From Sesamum alatum (Eukaryota > Streptophyta > Magnoliopsida > Lamiales > Pedaliaceae), in assembly GCA_034509735.1 (NCBI GenBank), contig JACGWO010000010.1:12971193-13035192 (forward strand): a stretch of 64,000 bases of DNA, in the 5' to 3' direction. The translations under genes and the position numbers were made by a program. Shown here piece after piece: positions 13,001 through 25,016 of this stretch. The notes under the pieces were generated by a model that searched no databases, was not told where the DNA came from, and saw only the letters and a program-made list of their open reading frames with translations. Position 1 is the stretch's first letter. Every line of letters starts with the position of its first letter.

Positions 13001-14353
13001 TGAAAGTCTTTTACTTACCAGAAGTACTGCCTGAACGGGCACAAGGTTTCCAGCCTTGGTGGGCCAAAGGCATCCATAGTTCAGCCTGTTGCTCATCAGA
13101 CTAAGTGGAAAGAAACAGAAGTTAGTATGTCTGAGTTACCTAAAGACTCAATAAATTGGATCTTGTTAAAATATGGAAATTGATTAGTGAACTCTTACTC
13201 ACAGTTTGCCGTTGCAGAGCACTCTTAAGCAGTCGCGAATGTCTAGGTTTCGGAGCATTCCACTCCTGCACTAAATAATCAGTTTATGAGAATAAATAAA
13301 GATAGGCCAAAAGATAAATTCCAGGCAAATAAGAGGCAACTTATTTGGCAACACAAAGCATGAAACTTTACTATGAGACCGAGTTATGAAGTCAAAAACC
13401 CCAAGAACAATAATCCCCTGCTAAGGTGCTAAGACCGAATTCATTGCTACTCGTTCTCTAATACCTTGTTTTCTGCAGGGGGAAAGAGATCCTCTAACAC
13501 CAAGCACCCTTTTTGTTTCAGACATTTATGCAAATGTTTTCTTCTCTGTTGCCATCCTTCAATCTTCGATTATGACAAAACTTGCAGAATGGATGTCATG
13601 GAGATCATTCAGTAGTCTAAATCCCGGAGAATGCATTACCACCAAATCTCTGAGCATCTAAGTAATGGGATTTACATATACATACAGATCCATGCACCTA
13701 CTCCATACTCAGAGTCAACATTCCAATCTTGCCTAATTATACCCAGGAGAATGTTAATTTGATTCTTACTTCATATGGCTTAAATATGTCAAGTTGACCA
13801 AGCATTTCTCGTCCAACTTGCAAAAGAAACTGAACTCTTTCCACCATATCTTTTTGAGAAACAATAGCTAAATTTCAACCTACTCAACCTCTATATTTTC
13901 TTCTTCCTCGTGATATAACATTCAGCAAAACCATCATAATAAAAGAAATAGCAGCCTAATTAAGAAAATCAACAACCAAAAACCTAACCAAGAACACAGA
14001 GTCCCAGAATCCCCCTAAAAATCAGAACTTTCTCTGACTAACTTGTTTCCAATCTTCACAAGACACCATAACTCATACTAAAAAGAGTGAAGGTCTCTTG
14101 CTCTATATTTACACCCTTCTGCAACCATCTGTCCTTCAACCAACGAAACACAGATACAACTTAAATAATGAAACGAGAAAGAAAAGGCAAAATGTCCAAA
14201 TAGGAAGCACATACTGCACATAGATCATCATAACTATGAGTACCACTGAAAACAACAACAACATACCGAGAGAACAGAGGGTAAAGCATGGCTGAAAGGA
14301 GTGAAAAGACTGGGGAACAGAAAGGGCAGCAGCAGCACAAGGGCACCAGCCAT
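10072..14353 (-). CDS. GDP-fucose protein O-fucosyltransferase family protein (plant OFUT), ten exons, complete
   Basis: Predicted to transfer fucose from GDP-fucose in the secretory pathway; the substrate of this member is unknown. Minus-strand exons in reading order: 14353-14267, 13265-13203, 13100-13019, 12808-12735, 12631-12543, 12420-12217, 11782-11509, 11366-11139, 11026-10829, 10281-10072. All introns are GT-AG and phases agree, giving about 502 residues. Exon 1 encodes MAGALVLLLPFLFPSLF, a signal peptide or signal anchor. Family motifs include GWKPC (exon 3), FLDGGLNQQRMG (exon 4), ICDAVALAKILNATL and IPHLEVNPVWQDS (exon 5), FVVLHLRFDK (end of exon 7), DMAAHSACDFGGG (exon 8), YVSMHSDIFISASPGNMHNA (exon 9) and the C-terminal YTYPAPDCMC. 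No key motif is missing. The fourth exon has a tandem AAG|CAG acceptor that can add or drop one Ala. The family is large in plants, so I give no symbol. Confidence 0.93.
10520..10790. mobile_element. MITE-like element in the O-fucosyltransferase last intron
   Basis: The intron 10282-10828 contains repeated CTTATAAGATGTTT words in both orientations. Its outer ends form an imperfect inverted repeat: GGGAGTTTAGATGAGCTTAT on the left, and GAGGGTGTTTGACTAAGTTT in reverse complement on the right. It belongs to the same family as the repeat in MSL2 intron 3. No clear target duplication was found and the ends are approximate. Confidence 0.6.
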
Positions 14354-15341
14354 TGTTCCTCCTCTTTGTTTATAACTCCGGGAGTGAGAAATATGCCTCA
14401 TACTAATAATAATGGTTCTTGTTCTTTATTGTAACTGCAACAACATTATTACTGAGTTTTACCAAAAGGGATTTCAAGTTCTAATCTTGGAACACTCCAC
14501 TAAAGTAACTTTCCAGCAGGAGAGAGAATATAATTAAGAGGGGCCATGTTCATTATCAGCCTCTGTAAAAGCATCTCACATGCCCACCCATCCCTTCATA
14601 TGTACATCCCTACTTGTTTACACACACATATACAGTGTATTAATACACCACATAAAATACATTCCCCTCCATGTACATATTCATGCATCCATATATAAAA
14701 AGATACCTCTTTTCACAATTATGATAAGAAATACACACAATCCCTTTATGGGTTTTCCTCTGACAAGCAATTACTACCCCAAAAATAGTTACTTCAACAT
14801 GGCGCAACATGAAAACCCATTAAATCTTGAACCTCATCACAATAATTGACCAATAATGCAGTGAAAACGATGGCAAGCAAAGGTCTGAAATGACGTTAGG
14901 AGAACAAAACGCATAGCATACATACACTTAAAATAAAATAATAAAAGTAAAAGACACGGCTTGACTGATAGATTTGCATTGTTTATGCAAAAAGGCAGGG
15001 ATAACTATTTAAATTTTGTTGCGTGTCTTTTCAGAAGGGATCCCAGCAGCAAACGCCGTAGATTTCATCGGGCACCGCCTTGTGCAGTTGTACGTGTCAC
15101 GCATAGAGATGTGTTGGTGTGCTGGGGGGGGAGCTTTTACTTTTCGTGAGTTTTCACAGAAGTTGTGCAGTTGTTGCTTTAGCTGAGATTATTGGTGTGG
15201 TCTCTGCCGCAATTTATTGATGGAAAAATTGTATTGGGGTCTTTGGGTTTGATGGGTACACCTGGCAGTGCGCCACCGACACAATGCTGTCAGCAATAGT
15301 CAATTCTTGGTAAATTTTTGTTTGCATCGGCATAAATGGTG
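14354..15341. other. O-fucosyltransferase upstream region
   Basis: This holds the promoter side and 5' untranslated region of the minus-strand gene that starts at 14353. I see AT-rich sequence and short ORFs without family similarity (14580-14849, 14961-15149). No motif could be assigned with confidence. Confidence 0.4.
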
Positions 15342-16109
15342 ATTTAAAATCCAACTCGGACCGGTCTATTAGATGGATAAAAATTGTGATTCGATTCCTA
15401 AAATAGTCTGATTTAATACATAAAATTATATTAATTTCAAAATTATTCTATTTTTTGAAAATCGTTCGAACTGCTAGTTGAATAAGTGACTCGGTAGACT
15501 CGATCCCAAATCGAATGAATTGGCCGGTTAATGAACTTTTTTAAAAATTTTAAAAATTAATATAATTAAAAATTAAACTGACATTTCATATAAAAATTGA
15601 GAAAAGAACCAAAAAATCAACACCGTTTATTTTAATAATTATTTGAATGATATGTTTATAAATGAACAAACTAATTAACTCCATAATTGAATTAGATTTT
15701 TATCTCTTATGATTGCTTAAGTATCTAATTAAATAATTAATAGAATAAGATTTATATATTATTTTTAAAGTAGGGGATGATAACTACTTATTGGTAATAC
15801 AATTAGTTATAATTTAATTATAATAGTAACTAATTCGTTATTTTTGTTGCAATTCTTCTATTTTTATTCTTGGCACAAATATTTAATATACTAATTTTAT
15901 TATCAAATTTTGGGATATTTTTAGTTCTTATATGAACTTCAAAAAAATTATTTATATTTTTGTAATTTTTATTATTTTAATATAATTTATATATTAATTT
16001 TTATTATGATATAATTATGACAACGCTGGTTTGACCACGATTCACCCGACGATTAAACCAGTGATCTTAGACCCGTTCAATTTTGGGTTCGATCAATGGT
16101 CCGAGTTTT
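15342..16109. mobile_element. Decayed TIR element of about 770 bp
   Basis: The left end TTTAAAATCCAACTCGGACC is mirrored by a right end that in reverse complement reads TTTTAAAACTCGGACC. The inside is very AT-rich with no open frame. The arms are short and diverged and I could not define a target duplication. Confidence 0.5.
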
Positions 16110-16645
16110 AAAACATCCAGAAGAGAAAAATAACAAAAATTTAGGAAAAAAATGCATTTTGGTACCACAGTACAGAATATTTTACAAGTTTAGTGTTATT
16201 CTTTTTTAAATAGCCAATTCAGTATTATACTTTATTTACGCTTAAGCTACCTTGTTTTCATTTTAGTCCCTTACCTTTTAGATAATGACATATTTGGTCT
16301 TGTAATTTTTTTTTTTTGTTTTTTTACAGCAGAAATAACACCCATGCTATTCATTGATTAGATCCAACATACTTTCGAAACAAAATTAAGTCCTCATAAA
16401 TTTATACCTTGATTTGATCGCCTTGCTACCGCAACAAACAGGACAACCGTACTTCCTTTCCTACATTAGAGCGTGGAAAGCACTCCAAAATAGAAGCTTA
16501 ATAAAATTTTGGACACACGGATTGAACAAAAGCCTAAACTTTTATTGAAATTTTTTTGAAATTACATAGATATTCTCTTTTTTTGCCGGAGGAGATAACT
16601 GTTTAGCCACTCATAGATAAAAGGACTACACTCTCAGGGGAAATC
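16110..16645. other. No gene seen
   Basis: AT-rich sequence with poly-T runs (for example near 16308-16325). No coding or structured feature recognised. Confidence 0.4.
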
Positions 16646-18782
16646 TGTTGGAATAGGTGACCAGGAAGTCAATGAGGTTGACTGTTTTGGGAACCATTTG
16701 CCAATCTTTGTTCATAAGTAATATTATACGGATAAATATAGTAATGATTCATCAATGGAAATAATGAGGTTGTTGTGCTTACTGCTAGCATCGAACGGGG
16801 TTTCAATGTCACAATAAATGCCCACAGACCTGACATATGAATCCAAGAAGTTGGACTGCGCATAGGTTAGCGAACATGGGACCAACTTCTATGGATCGGT
16901 CTGAAACACTCCAAGTCAAGGACCTCGGGATTAGGTATCGAGGGTCCGAGAGAGACTTGCACTAAGGATCGCAATCGAGTTTCATCTGCGACGGACATAG
17001 GTCGTCCATGCGATCTTAGTGGGTTGGTTGGCAGGGAGTCGGCTGACTGAGGTGATTCGCGGGAATCGTCATATGGAAGCCACACGGGCTTGGTCGCCAT
17101 GACTGGTATTCCCGGTCCGATAGTACGGGATTAATCCTCGGAGTTGAGGAGTCACGACAGTTGCTTACATACAAAGGTTGTATCTAGGATCTGGCTAGCG
17201 GTGACTGTATCATGAGGTATGGTCATCATAAGCCTTGTCCAGTGCAGTCGGAGTATATAGTGAGGACGGTGGATTCCAAGACAAAATCATTCCCTGTCAA
17301 AGATTATGATAGCGAGATCTCATATGCACTTTGAGATGATTTAGACTCTTAAAGTCTATGTCCATAGCATTTGATTTACTGGGAAAGGATTTCCTACATC
17401 AATCATAGAATTAAACCCATCTCAAGTTTGAAGCATAGATGTCTAGTCAAGGATGGGAACCGACCCAATTTCATACCCTAGACTAAGGCCGGCAGACGGT
17501 TGATAGTAGGACCGTACCTGCATGAACATTCGGAGCCTCAATGTTCACGCCACATATTCACCTAGTCTCTAGTGTCATAGACCATTGCTAGATGGCCACC
17601 CATGGTAACAGACGATTCTGGTTATGGGATAATCAGAAGTAATTGTGTTGAGGAACACACACACCCAAGTCTAGCTGAGGGTGAACCTAAAGAGTCACAC
17701 TCGATTCATTGGATGTGAAAGGAATTAATTAATTCTTGAAGGTGGATTGGTTTAATTAGATTAAACCAATTTCTTGGAGAGAATAGATGATTGGATCATT
17801 TATATAACAAATTCATAGGTTGAATTTTCCCAAAAGATTAATTAATTGGATTAATTAGTTTTTTGGGCTTTAGGCCTTTAAATTAATTGGATTAATTTGT
17901 TGGGCTTAATTGATAAATTGGATTTATGAATTAAAAGAGATGGCTTCTCTTTTAATTGGATTAAAAGGATGAAATTTATTATTGGGCTTAAATATTAAAT
18001 TGAATTTAATATGGAGCCTATTTGACCTTTGGGTTTATGTAAATTGGATATAAATAAACCCGATCCATAAAGCCTAAGAAGATGGACGGACGAGATTTGA
18101 TCTTGGAAAATTGAGATGGAGGGCCAAGATTCATCCTACAAGAGGTTGGACTAGGTCAACCTTGCTAGAGTTTGTGTAGGTTGAGATTCTTTGGAAGAGT
18201 TTGTGTAGATTAAGTGACTAGGTCACTTAAATGCACATTCACACATACAAACACATACACCACACACAAAAAGGAAGAATATCAGCCTCTCTCTCTGTTT
18301 CCATCTCCCATCGTTCACCTCTTCTCTCTCTCTCCAAGAAATTTATTCTTGTTCTTCTTGATCCGATCAAGGAAGAACAACGAGACATCGGTCACGTTAA
18401 TTCATAACGTTAGGCTGATGTCTCCCTTCCCATTGTTTTCTTGCTAGCACGAGAGAGCTTTGCAATCCGGTGAATTGCGTGGACATTCTTTGGAGGTGCT
18501 CTACAAAGAGCCTAAGACGTTGAAGATTTGGAACAACGCGTGTAGCCAATCAAGAAAGACTACAAGGGTAAAGTTCTCTTTTACGTGTTTCTTGTATCTT
18601 CTTATTCTCAAATTCTAAGGCCTTCCATGATTTATTATTTTTCACTCATGAGACACACCGAATGCCCGGGAGGAATCGAGGTTACACCCCTGATCTGGAT
18701 TTAATCGATTTATATTCTATTTTTATGCTTTTATTTCTATCATTTCCACGCTTCGTCCACGTGTCTCCCGGGTCGATTCACA
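16646..18782 (+). repeat. Copia LTR copy A, plus orientation
   Basis: Begins TGTTGGAATAGGTGACCAGG, as in the other family members at 40160 and 59352. It carries shared internal blocks, for example AGCTGAGGGTGAACCTAAAG near 17675, and ends near TCGATTCACA. No Copia internal region follows in the same orientation, and no 5-bp target duplication was found (left flank AAATC). It is either a rearranged solo LTR or the remaining end of a lost element. Confidence 0.8.
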
Positions 18783-19609
18783 CTTTTAAAATAACTATAT
18801 AACTTAATACTTAGAACTTCTAAAGACTTTACTTCTTATTTTTCGAAGAATTGGAGAAATTTTTTCAATGATCTCCATCTGCTTCCTATCTTTCTATTTA
18901 TAATTGTTCGCGGACTTCAATCATGGACTTCAAGCTTGTTTTAGATGACGTCATTCTATTCGTCATCTACTTTGGCTTTCTACTTTCTAACTATGGACAA
19001 TTTGACTTGTTGGTCATTTGTTTTTCCAGCTGGTGTCACTTGCCTTCTGATTGTCGGTCTTTTTTGTTTACATCTACCGACAGTCATTTTCTTGATTTTT
19101 ATATTTTGAGGTTTTTTCCTGGTCTTGTAAAAATCCTTTTGATGTCTTTTACCCTTTTTTTGGTTTGGATTCGGGTTTCTTCTAGGTCACTTGAGTCTTT
19201 TTTCCAAACAAAGATTTTTCCTGGTTCTTGAAACATGGAATATACGGTTATGGCATTGTCCGACATGCACCATGTTGTATGCTTTCTTTTGGGTGGCTTC
19301 TGTTACGGGTAGCTTATTCTCCCAAATGAGCTTCTCTTTTTTTTTTTTTGTTTTGAATAGGGTCTCCACAAACTCAGTACTCTTATCTATCATGGAATCT
19401 AATATGAATGATCCATTTAAGTTATTTAAAAAATATTTTAAAATAGAACATGACTTTGTCCATTTTTGTGAGACAGACCCAAAACCCCCAAGTTATTTGA
19501 ATGGATATTTCATCTTCGTTGATGGCTGAAACCAAAGGGGCTTCTCCTATTGCAGTCTTAATTTGATTGAATGTTGCCATATCGGGTCTCTATAATTTAA
19601 TGAAATGAC
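18783..19609. other. Unassigned segment between two opposite-facing Copia LTRs
   Basis: I do not recognise this 827-bp segment. The plus strand has an open stretch (19191-19529) whose end reads MNDPFKLFKKYFKIEHDFVH and ends with a stop after a YFIFVDG-like tail. The minus strand has a Lys-rich open stretch at 19393-19187. Either may be a fragment of an unidentified transposon or chance. Nothing ties it to the Copia proteins. Confidence 0.4.
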
Positions 19610-21806
19610 TGAAAGAATTGGGTACGGCCGGGAAAGCAAGGAAGCGTAAACACGTAAATTTAAGGCGTAATTTTAAACGGGTTCAAAGGGGTGTTCCCTT
19701 TGAAGTTCCCGGGCGTTTTGTGTTTGTCAAAGCACAAATAATAAAAGCAAGGATGTTGGACATATGGCTTAAAAGGACAAGAATAAAGGTACATGCAAAC
19801 GTGAAAGAAAACCAATCTTTGTTTGTTTTTACGTAGAACGGCTTTTAGCGTTGTTCCTTCTTTTCTTCCTTCGTATGTCCACTTGAGAGCTCAATGTAGA
19901 ACTCCTCTAAGTATTGTCCACACCACACTAAAGATAAATCTCTATTCTATTGTTGGATAGAAAACAGAAAAATGAAGAAGAAACACTTCCAAAGAGACAC
20001 TATCAATTAGTGATCCTTGGAATGTTATTGTTCAATTTTTCTTTAAGAAGTATGAACACCAAGAGAGAATATTCAGAATGTTTTGGCCTAAAAACATCCA
20101 GCAAAAAATGAAGCAAGTAAGTAAGTTAATGTCTAGCAAAGTTATTTTGTGCATGTAGAATGTAGAGTTCAAAAAACCACTTAAACAAATAACCTCCAAA
20201 GCAAATTCCACATACACACACTTCTAGCACATACAGTACACATGATAGCAAGAGAAAGCCACCCTCAAAAGAGCTCATGGTCTTCGGTATCATGTACACA
20301 TGTGGAGGAGTTGAAACTCCTCCTTAACTAGCTTTAATTTGCATGTAATGTGGACTTGGATTTTTATGTTTGGGACTTTATATAATCTAATTAAATAAAG
20401 TCCAAACATGAATCCATTGGGCATTAATTAATCTAATTAATTCCAATCCAATTGAAGCCTAATTATTTATTTAATCCAATTAAACAAACATAAGTCCAAA
20501 TTATGAATAATTGATCCAATCAATTATTCTAGCCAAAACCCAATAAATTAATCCAATAATTTTAAAGGCTCTTAGTCCAAAATTAACTAATCCAATTAAT
20601 TAATCTTGGACCATCCATCAAATGAATTTTCCAATAAATAATCCAATCATTTATTTTCTCTCTTGAATAATTTAATCCAATTAACTTCTAGAGTTAATTC
20701 CAAATTAACTCCACCAAATCCAAAGTGATTTGTGGGTGACTCATTAGGTTCACCCTCAGTTAGACTTGTGCTTATGTTCAACACATTTGGTTAATTAAAT
20801 TCAATTTAATTAACTGTTTTTCAATTAACCATTAATCAGAAAAACGCCCGTCACCATGGGTGGCCGTCTAGCAACGGTCTATAGCACTAGAGACTATGTG
20901 AATGTTGGCGTGAACATTTAGGCTCCCGAGTTCCATACGAGTACAATCCTTCCATCATCCGTCTTTCGGGTCTAGGGCATGGAATTGGCCGTCGGTTCCC
21001 ATCCTGGACTAGACAACTATGCTCAATAACGCGAGACACGTTTGCTCTATTGGTCGATGTAGGAAACCATTCCCTACTCGACCAATTGCTGCGGCCACAG
21101 ACTTAAAGAGCTTAAACCATCTCCGAGCGCATAGGAGACTCGACTGTCATATACTGACAGGTGACGGATCCTATCTTGGAATCCACTGTCCTCAATACAT
21201 ATTCCGACTGCACTAGATAAGGCTAATGAACGTATCCCAGATACGTACATCTCTTGCCAATTCCTAGATACAACCATCATATGCATGTGACTTCCATGAT
21301 TCTTGAAGTCCGAGGACTAATCTTGTACTATTAGATCCGGGAATTCCAGTCATACCACGAAGCCTCCAAGGCTTCCATATGACGATTCCCGCGAGTCAGT
21401 TCAATCAGCTGACACCCTTGTCAACTAACCCACTAATATTGCATAGACGTCCAACGTCTGTCACCGATGAAACACGACACTCATCCAATGAATGTAATCC
21501 TTGGTGCAAGTCTCTATAGGACCCTCGATGCCCTGTCTCAAGGTCCTCGACTTGGAACATTTCAGACCAACCCTCAGAAGTTAGTTTCATAGCTGCCATC
21601 CCTTGCGCAATCCAACTACATGGGTTATCTAATTTGGTTTGTGAAAATTTGTTGTGACGTGAAATGTAATCAGTAAGCACAACAAACACATAGTGCCATG
21701 GATGAATACTTACTATATTCATCAAGTTAATATTACTTTAATAAAGATTGCTAAATAATACCCAAAACCACCAATTCAATTGGCTTTTTAGTCACCTATT
21801 CTAACA
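19610..21806 (-). repeat. Copia LTR copy B: 3' LTR of the minus-strand Copia element
   Basis: On the minus strand it starts TGTTAGAATAGGTGACT at 21806 and ends AATTCTTTCA at 19610. The adjoining sequence, read on the minus strand, is GTCAAGTGGGAGAT: the polypurine tract and end of the internal region, as at 59341 in the plus-strand element. Length 2197 bp. Confidence 0.88.
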
Positions 21807-24800
21807 ATCTCCCACTTGACTTAATACCAATCACCCATGTTGCTCAGACTTATTGAACATGAGAAACCTACGATATCCGGCTCAATCTCACGAGTCTACC
21901 TTATTTCTGCCAAGATGATGCTGTCCAACCACACGTCACCTCTCCATACCATTGCTCCAAGCAGATGGTATTGTCTAAGAATTTTTCTGGATCCGTGATG
22001 AGATCTCAGTCCTATAGCTTGTGCTACAGCCATGTTGTTATCCTCCAAGGTAACTACTGGCTTGCCCGTGCTAGGCACCACACCCAACCATTGGATGTGG
22101 TTTTTCATCCAAACCACTCTCCAGAGCAACTTCTAAAGTTGCCATACATTCAACTTTCATGGTCCATCGTGGTATCCAGCTTGAAACCTTTCCAAGCCAC
22201 CACTTTACCATTAAGCCTGAATATATATTCATACTGTGACTAGATATTATTCACATGATACTGATACGCTATAGCCTTCCAGAATCAACTCTCCGTAGAA
22301 CATGCATTAAGAACACTTTTTAATTCTTATTCAGGTATAAAAGACTGTTCTCAACAGCAGTCTACTGCCTCCTCGGTACACACCCGATTCCGTCGTTATG
22401 CCCAAAGCATACACAACATCAGGTCCAATGTACCAGACAACATACTTATGCTGCCTACGACAAAGACTTAAGAGATATCAAACATCTAAGCTTCCTCACC
22501 AATCAACCCGGACTGAGTCTTGGATAGCTTAACCCTATATATAGGAATCCAATTCTTTCATGGGAATTGCGTGAACAACGTTTGTGCTTCAATGTCTCCT
22601 AACATCTTGACTTAATTTCAAATGAATAAGACGTTACACACTTTAAACACTAGGAATACAACCAAACTCCCACTAACCCTCAATCTCGTTATTGATAAAG
22701 TCATACCCCGTATGAACTCATCAAAGCGAATATTCCAGTTATATGGAGTTTCAAACCTAGTTTGAATTTCATGTCGAATCACACGGCTCCAAGCCTTGAT
22801 CAAATGTCCAACATTTCTTTTCCTTATGTCTTTTGGATTATAATCAAATTGACCGGACTGACCCAGAAACCTGACCTCTTAGGTATCTAAGATATTCTGG
22901 TCGTCCTTACGAGAACTGGAATATAGTTAGTGGGCAGACGTGATTTCAAATGATATTTGATATATCGTACTGAGGTGTTGCTCTACTTGATTCGCAAGGA
23001 GATACTCCTCACACCTTTATCCTCTGAAATCCAATTTCCATTAGGACAACACATGAACCTATGCAAACCTAGTTTGTCTCCCACTAGTCCCTTGACATGT
23101 GCAGGATCATTTTACACACTCAAGTACTCTGTAGAACACAGGCTTGCTATCCTATATCAATATGTCGTCTGGGCCACGATCTTTTAGAAAATGTCATGTT
23201 TGACAACTTGGCTACTGTCTTAAAAACACGCTCAGATAGGCCAAGGTAGTTCAGTGAAACATCGACCGAACCATGTCCAACAAGGTTCGATTCCTCCCTT
23301 ATCAGAGATGTCGTTCAATTGTGTCGCTTCAGAAAGAATTCCACTGAGTAAAAATTCCATTCTCATTTAGATACATCAAGAACTCCCACTAAATACACAC
23401 CACTCGATCCAGTCGAAGGTTAATTTTGCAACCAATACGGTTCCCACTTCAAATCTAATTCCCTGAACCTTCCAAAGGTCTTTAGACTTGTGAACCCTCT
23501 ACTGGTCTTGTGTATTCAGTGACCCACATATGTCTAACTGGATCCAATCCAATAGACTTACTAACAAGCATACTTTTTCCTATAAAGAGCTTCTCGGCCA
23601 TCTTCTTGCTCAGGAAGCACTTGCAAGCCAGCAGGCTGAAATTGTCTATTTCTAGACTCCTTGAATCTACTAACCTCCTTATCCTAATTAGAGGAATGTG
23701 ACCTAGCTTTGCATGCCAAATCTGTGAGTTTATCCTGATTATCTATTTTATCATTTGTTTTGAGCATTCATAATCTAATTATGGGATAGTATTGAAATAA
23801 TTATGCAAACAACTTAGCAGACAAGAATAACCATTCTTTGTCAAATAAAAGAAACTTTCTTTGATAAAAAACATGTAATCCTAGTTTTCCAACAATATAA
23901 AAACATAATTTTGATCATGCTAGGCTACATAATTGTGACATATCAACTCTATCATAACATGATCACTAGCTAAGCCTAATTGATCTTATAACTTCTATGG
24001 CAATAGCCCAGCCATTGCGTAACTTTAAACCATCTCCGTCTTAGCCTTCTACTCCTTTCCATCACCTGCAAACCATTTGCAGATATGAGCTCTATAGCTG
24101 GTATCCAATACTCAATAAGTAGAATAGTAATCATGTAAAAACTTAAATCAAATGTACCTTGGTTGGAGAGGAGTTTTGGACACTCCCTCCTCCAATGCCC
24201 CTTTTCACGGAAATATATGCAAACATCTTTCATAATCCTTGACTGCTGAACCGCCTTCCTCTTTCCTTTGCCCATGCCCGGCATGGCAATAAGAGCGCTC
24301 TGAGCACTTGCAGCGGTTGATTCTGTCTGACCCTTCTTCCTCCTCCAGCGTCCAACCCCTTTGCCTCCCGAACTAATACCGATGGTGCAAATTTTTCAAT
24401 CGTTGCCTCGTATTGGATCAACATGTTTATCAACTCATGAAGGTCTTTTTCAAGCCCATTCATGTTATAGTTAACAATAAATTGATCAAAGGAGGGAGGA
24501 AGAGACTGAAGGATCACGTCGATATATTTCTCTTTTCCAAGATCAGCTCGAAGGTCTTTGAGCTTCTCCAAAAGGGATAGCATCATCACTCCATGCTAGT
24601 GTACAAACGACCATTCTATCATCTTAGCTCTGAAAAATGCCTTCGTCGCAACATATCTAATATGCCGGTCTGGTATCGCCTAAACGTCTTTCACTCGGAG
24701 CATTATTGAACTGACATCATCCAGGCGATCATACTGTTTCTAGATCTCATTAGTCATGGATGCCGATATGATGCTGCGGACCTTGCGGTTGTCCTCTTGC

Positions 24801-25016
24801 CATTCATTGAACGTTGAACGCTCTTCTGACGAGGACCCCTCCGGCAAGATCCGAGAAAGAGGCTTATCCAGAACGTAAGCTTGGTCTTCGAAATCGAGGA
24901 CAATCCTCAGATTTCGCAGCCAATCAATTTAGTAGATTATTATAATATTGAATTCAAGTTAAGACTTGGTTTTTAGTCATTAATCCCTCCCACTATTTTT
25001 TCAAAAGGCCCACCAC
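21807..25016 (-). pseudogene. Decayed Copia gag-pol (minus strand), part 1
   Basis: Read from right to left: gag (about 24975-24230, with NLRIVLDFEDQAYVLDKPL and later LPPSFDQFIVNYNMN), a zinc knuckle remnant CIYFREKGHWRREC (CCHC with the second Cys replaced by Phe) near 24200, GAG-pre-integrase RIRRLVDSRN near 23690, an integrase remnant about 23180-23330, an RT remnant NWNIRFDEFIRG near 22720, and RNase H EDNNMAVAQ with RSHHGSRKILRQYHLL at 22060-21930. There are many stops, frameshifts and deletions, and the internal region is shorter than in an intact element. Order and similarity match the plus-strand Copia at 55372-59340. The 5' leader continues beyond the Gypsy insertion at 36705. Dead element. 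Confidence 0.85.

Noticed and set aside
16646..21806. Treating LTR copies A and B as the two ends of one element
   Set aside because: They face opposite directions, no Copia internal region lies between them, and no shared target duplication flanks them.
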